Source: Pyrococcus kukulkanii (GTDB taxonomy: Archaea; Methanobacteriota_B; Thermococci; Thermococcales; Thermococcaceae). Taken from it: a DNA stretch of 64,000 bases. Shown here piece by piece: positions 23,925 to 32,576 of this stretch (positions are counted from its first letter, which is position 1; each line of letters begins with the position of its first letter). Made by a program: the position numbers and the translations under genes. Under the pieces are notes generated by a model. The model was not told where the DNA came from. It ran no database searches and worked only from the letters and a program-made list of their open reading frames with translations. Location of the stretch: the NCBI RefSeq assembly GCF_041647995.1, contig NZ_JARRIB010000001.1, forward strand, positions 310,001 through 374,000, written 5' to 3'.

Positions 23925-24320
23925 TTAAATCCCCTCCTCAGGGGGCCAGAAACGGAGACTCAGGCTCTCCCAGAGAGAGTATAGGTCTTCAATGCCCTTT
24001 ATGTCCTTCATTGCAATGAACTTGAGTTCCCTTCTGGTTTCAATGTCAACCTTAGTTAAGCCCTCAAGCAGTTCGTAAAGTTTCTTAGCCAGCCGCTCAC
24101 CCGTTTCATCGAGATCCGTGAGTATCATTACCTCTTCATATTCTGATGCTATTAAGGCAATGTCCGCGAGGGGTGAGCGGGAGAGCCTGAGGATCTCCGT
24201 CCGGACCCCCAATTTCCTTAGGGATTCTTCATCTCGCCGACCTTCGACGATTATCAGACCAGTAAACTCTCGCAATCGTTCTATGATCTTTTCAAACTTC
24301 TCATAGTTCTCAGGGTACAT
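23925..24320 (-). CDS. Small TOPRIM-domain protein (UPF0292-like)
   Basis: A 131-residue protein consisting almost only of a TOPRIM fold: GLIIVEGRRDEESLRKLG with the catalytic Glu, then VMILTDLDETGERLAKKL with the DxD motif. Small TOPRIM proteins are often found with dnaG or with RNA-processing genes in archaea. Its stop codon is next to a possible upstream start of dnaG, so the pair is likely one transcript. A TATA-like CTTTTAAGTAAG lies about 20-30 nt upstream of the start. Confidence 0.85.
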   Translation of the reverse strand: MYPENYEKFEKIIERLREFTGLIIVEGRRDEESLRKLGVRTEILRLSRSPLADIALIASEYEEVMILTDLDETGERLAKKLYELLEGLTKVDIETRRELKFIAMKDIKGIEDLYSLWESLSLRFWPPEEGI

Positions 24321-24367
24321 AGGTTCGTCAAGTAGTAAGGCTTACTTAAAAGTTATAAGTTTAGCGA

Positions 24368-25642
24368 TCAGCAAACCTCTCTAATAATCCCCTGATAGGT
24401 GAAAGGTTCCTCATAAAATTCTTCAATAAGCCTCTGTAATTTTCTTGATATCTGAACCTGAATTCCCCAAGACCCTTCAATCTTGCCCTCAGCCGCCATC
24501 CTACCCAAAAACTTCTTCATCTCCTCACTTAGTGGAGATGGCTTACACCGAGCCCAGGGAGTTCCTGGGAGGGGCATGAAGTAGTGAGCCCTAACCTTCC
24601 CACCCTTCCTCATTATCCACCTCATCAACTCTATGCTCTTCCTCTGGCTCTCCTCGCTCTCACCAGGAAGGCCCACTATGAAGTCAACTACAGGCTCCAA
24701 ACCGTACTCCAAGGCTAGCTCAACGGCATTAACTACGTGCTCAACCCTGTGTAACCTATGCATTGCTTTAAGCATTGCATCGTCCCCACTCTGTGCTCCA
24801 ATGGCAAGCCTCTTAGTATCTGTATAATCTATTAATAACTCAACAGTCTCCCTAGTGACGAACTCCGGTCTCACCTCACTCGGAAATGTGCCATAGAACA
24901 GCCTCCTCCCTTCCCTCCTTAAGGGTTGGAGAGCCCTAAGAAGGGCTTCAAGCTTCTCCAGCTTAAGAATTGCCCCAGGACTACCGTAGGCAAAGGCGTT
25001 TGGAGTGATGTAGCGCATATCCTTCATTCTCCTCGAGTACCTAACAATTTGGTCTATAGGTCTGTGCCTCATCCTGAAGCCCTTGGCGTAAGGGGTCTGA
25101 CAATAATAACAACCGAAAGGACAACCCCTGCTGATCTCCATTGGAGAGATTAACCTCAAGCCCTCGGGGTAAGGAGGAAACTTCCAGAAGTCTTCAACTT
25201 TAGCAAAGCCCGTAAAAATGAAATCATCACCAAGGTAGAAGGCAAGCCCCCTAACGGAGGTTAAGTACTTGCCAATTTGATAACCATGTCTCTTTAGGAT
25301 CATTAAAAGGTTATAGAGGGCTTCCTCCCCTTCCCCTATAACCGCTATATCAAAGCCAAGAACTTTAAGGGTGTGCTTTGGCATGGCCATCGCGTGGTAA
25401 CCACCAGCAACGAATACCGCATCCACTTTGCTTCTCAAAATTCCAATCTCCCTCTTTACCTCATCAACTTCCTGGGAGTAAAAGGAGTAAAGGATTACCT
25501 TAGGCTCAGCCCTTATTATCTCTTCCAAGTCTTTCGTGACGAGAACCTCAGCTAAGTCGTAGCCTTGACTCTCTAAGGCAGCCAACAGGTGAACAAAAGC
25601 GTTATGATTTCTCCTTGTTATCCTTACCGCAACCTCAACCAC
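24368..25642 (-). CDS. B12-binding/radical SAM protein
   Basis: A 424-residue protein with an N-terminal cobalamin-binding-like domain and a radical SAM core: EISRGCPFGCYYCQTPYAKG has the CxxxCxxC [4Fe-4S] motif. The cobalamin-type Rossmann part includes VDAVFVAGGYHAMAMPKHTL and DIAVIGEGEEALYNLL. It belongs to the class C-methyltransferase-like archaeal group; the substrate is unknown. The reading frame is open further upstream into the histone gene, so I chose the GTG at 25642 (VVEVAVRITRR), which lies just after an AT-rich promoter (TTTAAAAATAAT). Confidence 0.82.
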   Translation of the reverse strand: MVEVAVRITRRNHNAFVHLLAALESQGYDLAEVLVTKDLEEIIRAEPKVILYSFYSQEVDEVKREIGILRSKVDAVFVAGGYHAMAMPKHTLKVLGFDIAVIGEGEEALYNLLMILKRHGYQIGKYLTSVRGLAFYLGDDFIFTGFAKVEDFWKFPPYPEGLRLISPMEISRGCPFGCYYCQTPYAKGFRMRHRPIDQIVRYSRRMKDMRYITPNAFAYGSPGAILKLEKLEALLRALQPLRREGRRLFYGTFPSEVRPEFVTRETVELLIDYTDTKRLAIGAQSGDDAMLKAMHRLHRVEHVVNAVELALEYGLEPVVDFIVGLPGESEESQRKSIELMRWIMRKGGKVRAHYFMPLPGTPWARCKPSPLSEEMKKFLGRMAAEGKIEGSWGIQVQISRKLQRLIEEFYEEPFTYQGIIREVC

Positions 25643-25691
25643 GAGAAAGAGTTTGAAAATCAGTTTAAAAATAATACTAAAGGAAAAGAGA

Positions 25692-25895
25692 TCAGCTCCT
25701 AATTGCGAGCTTGATGTCCTCGGCCTTAACGGTCTTTCTTCCAGCGTGCTTTGCAAGGTCAACGGCCTTCCTTGCAATCTCTAGGGCCTTCTCCTCGAGG
25801 TGCTCAGCAAGAAGCTTTGCTGCCTGCTCGCTAACTCTCTGAGCACCAGCCTTCCTTATAAGCCTGTCAACTGGAGCAATTGGTAACTCGGCCAT
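25692..25895 (-). CDS. Archaeal histone
   Basis: A 67-residue single histone fold of the HMfB/HPyA type: [20 protein letters not shown] and the C-terminal [15 protein letters not shown]. It dimerises and wraps DNA into extended nucleosome-like polymers. There are no tails. The third ATG of a cluster is chosen because the sequence [11 protein letters not shown] is the family start; AGGAGGTGTGG lies just upstream. A strong BRE/TATA promoter precedes it. Confidence 0.97.
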   Translation of the reverse strand: MAELPIAPVDRLIRKAGAQRVSEQAAKLLAEHLEEKALEIARKAVDLAKHAGRKTVKAEDIKLAIRS

Positions 25896-25942
25896 CATCC
25901 ACACCTCCTACAAGTTCTTTCATTGGAATTTGGGCTCTAAAA

Positions 25943-25959
25943 CTATATAAACTTTTCGG
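25943..25959 (-). promoter_or_regulatory. Strong BRE/TATA promoter of the histone gene
   Basis: On the minus strand CCGAAAAGTTTATATAG combines a consensus BRE with a TATA box, about 50 nt before the histone start. It is one of the best matches to the Pyrococcus promoter consensus in this window. Confidence 0.75.
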
Positions 25960-26128
25960 AATTTCTAGGGCTCCGATTGAGATATGGGCCAATGGAGCAA
26001 TAATGAATTATTAATAATAGGACATGCAGTCATAGCCATAAATCCTGGGAACATTTAGGGTTCCTATAACGAATATAACTCCCTACCCAGGTGGGAACTA
26101 TATCGGGAAAGTAGGAGAAGGTAATGGC

Positions 26129-27037
26129 TTAACTTTTATACAAAAATGACCCTTCAAGCCTGTACCCTTTCAAGAAGAGCAGTGATAAGGCAACTGCCAT
26201 TATATCGGCAAGGCTACCTGGATTCCTTAAGTCACCTTTCTCAGCCATAAAATTTGAGAACTCATCTAAGCCCAGTTCACCCCTCACCACAAGCTCGGCC
26301 TTTCTCCTGATGAGTTCCGCCTCTTCAGCACCAGCCTTTCTCTCTATTAGAGTATCCCTATACCGGGCCAAGAGGTTTAAGAAAGTCCTAAGCACTGCCC
26401 CTTCAATATTCACATTTCCGATAAACCCCTCCAGCATATTCAAGGTCTCATAAACCTTTGAGTATCCATTGAGCCACTCACAGAATATCATCTCCCTGGG
26501 ACAGCTGATCTCTGCGAGTTTGTAGAGGTTGATGTTGTCCCTGATGAGTTCACCAAAGGATGAGTCATCATAAACATCGTACTTAACTCCACCCTTGAGG
26601 CCTTTGGGGTTCGCAATCCTTATCGCCTTGTAGAAATTTACCGAATCGTACGGAGTTGACCTCTCTATAAGCTTGGAGGCATAAAGTCCGGCCTTTTCTA
26701 TTGGTCTTCCACTGGAAAGGGAAACTATTAGGGGAATGCTGAGAGCCACAACACCAAAATTTGGATTTGAATCTTGCCACCTTTTTGACTCCCTAATGGC
26801 CATGAGTATTAGCTGACCCAAGCCAACGTTACTCTCCTCAATCATGCCCTCACCAAGGAGTTCTCCCCTTTTGGCGGCCTCCATGTAAGGGCCAATAAGG
26901 GAGGTATTAGCAAATAGAAAGTGGTAAAAAGTCAAGTCGGGGAAATCCCTAAGTCTCGAAACGTTCCCTGGCTTCGGAACCGCAACCTCTACTAAGCTTC
27001 CCAGGATGAACGCCCTAACTATATTACTCGTTCTCAA
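26129..27037 (-). CDS. CitG-like triphosphoribosyl-dephospho-CoA synthase family protein
   Basis: A 302-residue protein of the CitG/MdcB family. Signatures: EVAVPKPGNVSRLRDF, then KGLKGGVKYDVYDDSSF and NPGSLADIMAVAL. CitG makes the prosthetic-group precursor of citrate lyase, but Thermococcales have no obvious citrate lyase here, so the archaeal substrate is unclear. Translation appears to start at a TTG overlapping the end of the upstream surface-protein gene by 14 nt. Confidence 0.82.
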   Translation of the reverse strand: MRTSNIVRAFILGSLVEVAVPKPGNVSRLRDFPDLTFYHFLFANTSLIGPYMEAAKRGELLGEGMIEESNVGLGQLILMAIRESKRWQDSNPNFGVVALSIPLIVSLSSGRPIEKAGLYASKLIERSTPYDSVNFYKAIRIANPKGLKGGVKYDVYDDSSFGELIRDNINLYKLAEISCPREMIFCEWLNGYSKVYETLNMLEGFIGNVNIEGAVLRTFLNLLARYRDTLIERKAGAEEAELIRRKAELVVRGELGLDEFSNFMAEKGDLRNPGSLADIMAVALSLLFLKGYRLEGSFLYKS

Positions 27038-27728
27038 CGCTCAGCTCACCCAAAACTTTTGAAATTCTCACCTCTACTTTACCTTTATCCCCCTCCGAAG
27101 AGTTATGAACTTCACCAAGAACCTTCTCAACATTGAGCTCAGCCTTATATCCCCGAGGCACCTTAATGTGGACTTCTCCCAGTACCTTTTCTATTTCCAC
27201 ACTCTTCCTGACCTTTATACTTACTTCACCGAGAACATCCTCCGCCCTAAACTCGTCTATGTAGGAGTAGGCCTCGAGATCACCAAGAATGCTATCCACT
27301 TTGATCTCCTTCAGAGGAGCGTAGATCTCCAAGGTTCCAAGGAGCTTGCCGACCTTAAGCCTAGAGATGTTCCCCTCTATGATTATCTTCCCATTCTTAT
27401 ACTCGGAGCAGTTTGAACACGTTATAAATAGGGCACCCTCGTTTAGCGAAACTTCAATTGGCAAGTTGCTCTTCACGATGGCTGAGGAGTTCCCTGGCTT
27501 AATTATAACCTCCCCAACTATCTTCGCAATCTCAACTGCCGTTGCATTGTACTTCCCCACTGTCTTTATGGAACCGGTAGGTACTTTCTCACAACCGTCA
27601 CAACTACAAATCTTAATTTCATGAGTGTCAAGGTACTTAAGAGCCAACGCGCCAACTACAACCCCTACAATAACAATAGCAAGGAAAAGCGTTAATATCA
27701 GGAAGCCCAGAAAGCTACCTTTCCTCAT
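27024..27728 (-). CDS. Membrane-anchored surface protein with LGE repeats (DUF4097-like)
   Basis: A 234-residue protein with one N-terminal membrane anchor (LGFLILTLFLAIVIVGVVVG) and an extracellular beta-rich region. At least five short repeats of the type KVLGEVHIKV, DVLGEVSIKV, SILGDLEAYS, KLLGTLEIYA and KVLGELSVEN follow each other at about 15-20 residues, as expected for a right-handed beta-helix like DUF4097/GIN domains. A cluster of cysteines (ICSCDGCE and ITCSNCSEYK) may form disulfides or bind metal. No enzymatic motif is visible. Confidence 0.75.
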   Translation of the reverse strand: MRKGSFLGFLILTLFLAIVIVGVVVGALALKYLDTHEIKICSCDGCEKVPTGSIKTVGKYNATAVEIAKIVGEVIIKPGNSSAIVKSNLPIEVSLNEGALFITCSNCSEYKNGKIIIEGNISRLKVGKLLGTLEIYAPLKEIKVDSILGDLEAYSYIDEFRAEDVLGEVSIKVRKSVEIEKVLGEVHIKVPRGYKAELNVEKVLGEVHNSSEGDKGKVEVRISKVLGELSVENE

Positions 27729-27777
27729 ACAACCACCAAAGATGAAAAACGTAGAAGGATATAAACTTTTTTGTTAT

Positions 27778-28278
27778 TCACTTAAGTAGTTTAACGAACT
27801 CTCTCATCCATGCGTACAAATCCTCAGGAACCCTCGAGCTTACCCAGTTGCCGTCAACGACAACTTCAGCATCTACCCACTCGACGCCAGCATTTATCAT
27901 GTCGTCCTTAATTCCAGGGTAGCTCGTTCCCCTCCTGCCCTTGAGAACTCCAGCAGAAATGAGTACCTGGGGCCCATGGCAGATGCTCGCAACTGGCTTG
28001 CCCTCGCTAAACATCTCCCTTACAATTTCTACTGCCTTTTCGTTCAGCCTTATGCGCTCTGGAGCCCTCCCTCCAGGCAGAACTAGGGCATCGAAGTCAT
28101 CGGGATTGACCTCATCAAAGGCTAAGTCAACATTCACCGTGTACCCATGCTTTCCGGTAATAACTCCCCTCCTAAAGCTCGCAACTACAACTTCATGTCC
28201 CTCTTCCTTGAGCCTATGGTAGGGATATATTAGCTCAACATCCTCAAACTGGTCGGCACTTAAGATTAGGATCTTCAC
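27778..28278 (-). CDS. pfpI: Intracellular protease PfpI (DJ-1 superfamily)
   Basis: A 166-residue protein, the exact family length, starting at a GTG (VKILILSADQFEDVELIYPY) after GGTGCCC. The nucleophile elbow is ASICHGPQVL with C100 and H101, and the glutamate from a neighbouring subunit completes the triad in hexameric rings. Pyrococcus PfpI is an ATP-independent protease; DJ-1-family deglycase activity has also been reported. An in-frame ATG seven codons upstream is not needed. It lies divergent to taw1. Confidence 0.95.
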   Translation of the reverse strand: MKILILSADQFEDVELIYPYHRLKEEGHEVVVASFRRGVITGKHGYTVNVDLAFDEVNPDDFDALVLPGGRAPERIRLNEKAVEIVREMFSEGKPVASICHGPQVLISAGVLKGRRGTSYPGIKDDMINAGVEWVDAEVVVDGNWVSSRVPEDLYAWMREFVKLLK

Positions 28279-28400
28279 GGGCACCACCAAAGGTATCATT
28301 GGGGGAACTCTTTAACACATTTTTTATGAAGTTCAATTCACATTAGATTTTTAAAATTAAATAATGAAATTCACCATGAGTTAGGCGAGCCTAATCGGAG

Positions 28401-28562
28401 CTGACCTCCTCCCCTGAACGGGGGTTCCCATAGCTCCGCACGGTCGCCCGTGGTTCACCGAGCAGGTTGGCGTCATCGGGCACGGTTAGAGTGCCCTCAG
28501 GAGGAATAAAAAATTTAATATAGCGGGCTTTCCTCCCCGCCCTAAAGGGCGAGACTCCCAGC
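28401..28562 (-). mobile_element. IS200/IS605 remnant with tnpB 3' end
   Basis: The right end (GTTCAGGGGAGGAGGTCAG on the minus strand) and left-end hairpin (GCCCTTTAGGGCGGGGAGG) match the other elements. Between them the minus strand still reads DDANLLGEPRATVRSYGNP, which looks like the C-terminal tail typical of Thermococcales TnpB proteins. The remainder of tnpB and tnpA are deleted. An AT-rich stretch (TATATTAAATTTTTTATT) could serve as a promoter. The retained part corresponds to the region that produces the omega RNA in intact elements. Confidence 0.65.
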
Positions 28563-28582
28563 CCACAAAGGAGGTGAGAGGG

Positions 28583-29599
28583 ATGAATATAAAGCCAGGA
28601 AAGATTACGGTTCAAGCTAATCCGAACATGCCGCCCGAGATAGCCAACCTCTTTAGGAAGCAACACTACGAACTAGTGGGAAGGCACAGCGGAGTTAAGC
28701 TATGTCACTGGCTCAAGAAGAGCCTAACCGAGGGGAGATTCTGCTACAAGCAGAAGTTCTACGGAATCCACTCGCACAGGTGCCTTCAGATGACCCCGGT
28801 TTTAGCTTGGTGCACCCACAACTGCATATTCTGCTGGCGCCCAATGGAGACATTCCTGGGGACTGAACTGCCTCAGCCCTGGGATGATCCCGCGTTCATC
28901 GTGGAGGAGAGCATCAAGGCACAAAGAAAGCTCTTGGTGGGATACAAGGGTAATCCAAAGGTGGATAAGAAGAAGTTCGAGGAGGCATGGTATCCAAGGC
29001 ATGCAGCAATTAGTTTGTCGGGAGAACCAATGCTGTATCCCTACATGGGAGATTTAGTTGAGGAGTTCCATAAGAGGGGCTTCACTACGTTCATAGTCAC
29101 GAACGGAACCGTTCCAGAGAGGCTCGAGGAGATGATAAGGGAGGACAAGCTACCAACTCAGCTCTACGTCTCAATTACCGCGCCTGACATTGAAACGTAC
29201 AACAAGGTAAACATCCCAATGATACCCGATGGATGGGAGAGGATAAAGGAGTTCCTCGAGCTCATGAACGGAATTCAAACTAGAACCGTTGTGAGGCTAA
29301 CCCTAGTGAAGGGAGAGAACATGCACAATCCAGAGGGCTACGCCAAGCTGATCCTCAAGGCCAAGCCAATGTTCGTCGAGGCAAAGGCTTACATGTTCGT
29401 TGGGTATTCAAGGAACAGGTTGACGATAAACAACATGCCGAGCCACGAGGATATAAGGAAGTTCGCAGAGGCCCTAGTAAAGCACCTCCCAGGGTACCAC
29501 ATAGAGGACGAGTACGAGCCGAGCAGGGTGGTATTGATCATGAGGGACGACGTTGATCCCTCCGGGACTGGCCTTGAGGGCAGGTTCATAAAGCACTGA
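28583..29599 (+). CDS. taw1: tRNA 4-demethylwyosine synthase Taw1 (TYW1)
   Basis: A 338-residue radical SAM enzyme that condenses pyruvate with N1-methylguanosine-37 of tRNA-Phe in wyosine biosynthesis. The SAM cluster motif is WCTHNCIFCWRP; a second cluster is expected from the upstream cysteines in KLCHWLKK, RFCYKQKF and HRCLQM. GEPMLYPY is also typical. AAAGGAGGTGAG gives a strong ribosome-binding site for the ATG at 28583, better than the GTG three codons earlier. It is followed by the eIF2-gamma gene. Confidence 0.96.
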   Translation: MNIKPGKITVQANPNMPPEIANLFRKQHYELVGRHSGVKLCHWLKKSLTEGRFCYKQKFYGIHSHRCLQMTPVLAWCTHNCIFCWRPMETFLGTELPQPWDDPAFIVEESIKAQRKLLVGYKGNPKVDKKKFEEAWYPRHAAISLSGEPMLYPYMGDLVEEFHKRGFTTFIVTNGTVPERLEEMIREDKLPTQLYVSITAPDIETYNKVNIPMIPDGWERIKEFLELMNGIQTRTVVRLTLVKGENMHNPEGYAKLILKAKPMFVEAKAYMFVGYSRNRLTINNMPSHEDIRKFAEALVKHLPGYHIEDEYEPSRVVLIMRDDVDPSGTGLEGRFIKH

Positions 29600-29675
29600 C
29601 TTCTTTTTCCAAATTTTCCCTTCGGGATAAAGCTATTAAATGGACTTAGTCGAAACTCTTCTGGAGGCGAGAGCC

Positions 29676-30911
29676 ATGTCAGAGGAGAGGAAGACCAAGC
29701 AGGCAGAGGTCAATATAGGAATGGTTGGTCACGTTGACCACGGTAAAACCACACTAACAAAGGCCCTAACGGGAGTTTGGACGGACACACACAGCGAAGA
29801 GCTCAGAAGGGGAATTACGATTAAGATAGGGTTCGCAGATGCGGAGATAAGGAAGTGCCCGAACTGCGGAAGGTACTCAACCTCCCCAGTCTGCCCTTAC
29901 TGTGGTCACGAAACCGAGTTCGTGAGGAGGGTTTCGTTCATAGACGCCCCAGGTCACGAGGCGTTGATGACAACGATGCTCGCTGGGGCTTCCCTGATGG
30001 ACGGGGCAATCTTGGTTATAGCCGCGAATGAGCCCTGCCCAAGGCCCCAGACCAGAGAGCACTTAATGGCCCTTCAGATCATCGGACAGAAGAACATAAT
30101 CATAGCTCAGAATAAGATAGAGCTCGTCGACAGGGAGAAGGTGTTGGAGAACTATAGACAGATTAGAGAGTTCATAAAGGGAACTGTAGCAGAGAACGCC
30201 CCGATAATTCCGATCTCAGCACTTCACGGTGCGAACATAGATGTGCTCGTGAAGGCCATAGAGGACTTCATACCAACCCCGAAGAGAGATCCCAACAAGC
30301 CACCGAAGATGTTAGTTCTTAGAAGCTTCGACGTCAACAAGCCGGGAACAAAGCCAGAGAAGCTTGTCGGTGGAGTTCTTGGAGGTTCGATAGTCCAGGG
30401 TAAGCTCAAGGTTGGGGATGAGATTGAGATAAGGCCGGGAGTTCCCTATGAGGAGCACGGAAGGATAAAGTACGAGCCAATAACGACTGAGATAGTTTCT
30501 CTACAAGCCGGAGGAAAGTTCGTCGAGGAGGCTTACCCAGGAGGTTTAGTTGGAGTTGGAACAAAGCTCGACCCATACTTAACCAAGGGCGACCTGATGG
30601 CAGGTAACGTTGTTGGAAAGCCCGGAAAGCTCCCACCCGTGTGGGAGGAGCTTAGGCTTGAGGTTCACCTGCTCGAGAGGGTCGTTGGAACTGAGCAAGA
30701 ATTAAAGGTAGAGCCAATTAAGAGGAAGGAAGTGCTACTGCTGAACGTTGGAACCGCGAGAACGATGGGCCTTGTTACGGGCTTAGGAAAGGATGAGATA
30801 GAATTAAAGCTCCAGATACCAGTGTGCGCAGAGCCCGGGGATAGAGTGGCAATAAGTAGGCAGATAGGCTCAAGGTGGAGGCTAATAGGTTATGGGTTCA
30901 TAAGGGAATAG
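29676..30911 (+). CDS. eif2g: Translation initiation factor 2 subunit gamma
   Basis: A 411-residue GTPase that carries initiator Met-tRNA to the 30S subunit. G1 is [14 protein letters not shown]3 is DAPGHEAL and G4 is NKIE; the zinc knuckle is CPNCG...CPYCG. Domains II and III follow. The ATG at 29676 ([20 protein letters not shown]) is chosen over an in-frame ATG 12 codons earlier by comparison with the family. The PIN-nuclease gene begins 2 nt after its stop. Confidence 0.97.
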   Translation: MSEERKTKQAEVNIGMVGHVDHGKTTLTKALTGVWTDTHSEELRRGITIKIGFADAEIRKCPNCGRYSTSPVCPYCGHETEFVRRVSFIDAPGHEALMTTMLAGASLMDGAILVIAANEPCPRPQTREHLMALQIIGQKNIIIAQNKIELVDREKVLENYRQIREFIKGTVAENAPIIPISALHGANIDVLVKAIEDFIPTPKRDPNKPPKMLVLRSFDVNKPGTKPEKLVGGVLGGSIVQGKLKVGDEIEIRPGVPYEEHGRIKYEPITTEIVSLQAGGKFVEEAYPGGLVGVGTKLDPYLTKGDLMAGNVVGKPGKLPPVWEELRLEVHLLERVVGTEQELKVEPIKRKEVLLLNVGTARTMGLVTGLGKDEIELKLQIPVCAEPGDRVAISRQIGSRWRLIGYGFIRE

Positions 30912-30913
30912 AC

Positions 30914-31330
30914 ATGAGGAAGGTTTGGCTCGTTCTCCCCGATACAAATTTTCTTTTCATTCCCGGGCAGTTCGGGGTGGATATAATTTCGGAATTCGAC
31001 AGGATACTTGATGTGAAGTATCAGGTCGCCATTCCAAACGTCGTTCTTGAGGAGCTTAAAACAATAATCAAAGAAGGAAAGGTTAGAGGAAAGGATCTGA
31101 TGGCGGCAAGGATGGCCCTAAAGCTTGCCGAGAGGTTTCCCGTCGTATATATTGGGGAGTTCATGTCGAAGACCACAGATGAGTTGCTCTATGAGTACGC
31201 GATAGCCAATGATAACGTTATAGTGTGCACCAACGATAAAAAGCTCAGGAAGAGGCTTAGGGAGGCCGGAGTTCCCGTGATATTCCTTAGGCAGAAAAAG
31301 AAGCTCGAGCTCGAGGGCATGCTCGAGTGA
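30914..31330 (+). CDS. PIN-domain ribonuclease (Fcf1/VapC-like)
   Basis: A 138-residue PIN domain. Acidic residues are visible as PDTNFLFIPG, then LEELKTIIK and NDNVIVCTNDKKLRKRL, the expected four-acid set for metal-dependent RNA cleavage. It starts 2 nt after eIF2-gamma, an arrangement I know from other archaea, which suggests a role in translation or rRNA processing and not a mobile toxin. No antitoxin gene is adjacent. Confidence 0.85.
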   Translation: MRKVWLVLPDTNFLFIPGQFGVDIISEFDRILDVKYQVAIPNVVLEELKTIIKEGKVRGKDLMAARMALKLAERFPVVYIGEFMSKTTDELLYEYAIANDNVIVCTNDKKLRKRLREAGVPVIFLRQKKKLELEGMLE

Positions 31331-31344
31331 TCAAATGATCAAAC

Positions 31345-31355
31345 CTTTAATATTT
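31345..31355 (+). promoter_or_regulatory. TATA element of the two-gene cassette
   Basis: CTTTAATATTT lies about 30 nt before the ATG at 31383, so a nearly leaderless transcript is expected; this argues for that start and against an ATG at 31335 upstream of the promoter. Confidence 0.55.
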
Positions 31356-31382
31356 CCTGGAGATACTAATCCTGGGGTAAAC

Positions 31383-32576
31383 ATGGGTTACTATGAAGAG
31401 ATTCCTGGGTTCGAGTACTGGAACGTTGAGGCTTGGAAGAAATACATTAGAGATTACATAGGGCCGATATACTCCACTACAAAAACACTTCTCGAGTTGA
31501 AGGATTACCTCGAGAGGTACGTTGGAAAGTCCCTTAAGGCCGTAAAGGAAGACGACGAGAGAGTTCTAAAGTTTTTCGTTGGAGGGATAAATGAAAGCGG
31601 AAATTACACCGAAAGGAGCTTGGCCAAGCTGATAAGGCTGATGTATGGGATATACGTTGAGCCCACAGAGTTCATTAGTGCCATTGAGGCCGTTGGAGAG
31701 GAGGGACTTAGTGATATTCTTGTAAAGAAAGAGAAGGAGGATAATGTCAGCTTCCTAAAGATGATAAAAGCACTCAATAAGCTTAGTGAGAATGCCTTAA
31801 AGAAGGCAAGGGTGATCTCAGGTACAGGAACATCAATTGAAGACATACTTGACTATCCAAATAAACTCCTTGATGTTCTTAAAGATTTATACAAAGCGGT
31901 AACATACTTTAACGCCCAATATAATCCATACACATTTTTCAGACTTAGCACGGCAAGTCTCCCTTGGAGATATATGATAAGAGCGTACCAAAAGCTTACA
32001 AAAGATGTACTAGAGTTCCTGGGCATAGAACCAATTTTTATTCCTGAGGTAGAGAACGAGGAGCTAAGAGAAGAGTACACTATATGGGGTCATATAGTGG
32101 GTGAGAATTCACTTGGAAGGTATATCTACAACATTCAACTTGCTATTTGGGCATTTATGACGCCATCATTAATAGGAAGCAAAAACTCTACACTTAATGT
32201 ATTTAACTATGTCACAAACCCAGAAGATTTCGTAAAATCATACTATGGATTTGCAGGTGTAAAAAGTAAGTCAAGAACTGATGTCTACGTTGAAATCGGA
32301 AGTGAAAAATTTTATCCTCTTGATACATACAGATTCGAAATTAATGGAACACTTATCCAGAAATGGCCTAACGAAACAGCAATAAGGCTTGTAGATGGTT
32401 ATTCTAAAGCAATTATTGCGAGGAGTGAGCATGAAAAACCACCAATCTCCCTCTTCAAGATCATAGACATTGTAAGCGAGTTTCTGTTCAAAGGTATCTC
32501 AGTACTCCTTCCAGAAGGAGAGAACACGATAAGGTATATTGGAGATGTCCCATATAAAGCCCAATGGTGGTTCTAA
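31383..32576 (+). CDS. Unrecognised protein, first gene of a two-gene cassette
   Basis: A 397-residue soluble protein starting MGYYEEIPGFEYWNVEAWKK. It is mostly helical in the first 200 residues and has aromatic-rich segments later (IRYIGDVPYKAQWWF at the C-terminus). I do not recognise a domain. The first 450 bases use codons like the neighbours, whereas from about 31840 the DNA becomes clearly AT-rich and stays so across the junction into the next gene. Its stop is immediately followed by the start of the 573-aa protein, so the two proteins are probably made together and may interact. Confidence 0.8.
   Translation: MGYYEEIPGFEYWNVEAWKKYIRDYIGPIYSTTKTLLELKDYLERYVGKSLKAVKEDDERVLKFFVGGINESGNYTERSLAKLIRLMYGIYVEPTEFISAIEAVGEEGLSDILVKKEKEDNVSFLKMIKALNKLSENALKKARVISGTGTSIEDILDYPNKLLDVLKDLYKAVTYFNAQYNPYTFFRLSTASLPWRYMIRAYQKLTKDVLEFLGIEPIFIPEVENEELREEYTIWGHIVGENSLGRYIYNIQLAIWAFMTPSLIGSKNSTLNVFNYVTNPEDFVKSYYGFAGVKSKSRTDVYVEIGSEKFYPLDTYRFEINGTLIQKWPNETAIRLVDGYSKAIIARSEHEKPPISLFKIIDIVSEFLFKGISVLLPEGENTIRYIGDVPYKAQWWF

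Noticed and set aside
25692-25777. N-terminal extension of the radical SAM protein reaching into the histone gene
   Set aside because: The extension is the histone gene read in another frame; the GTG at 25642 follows its own promoter.
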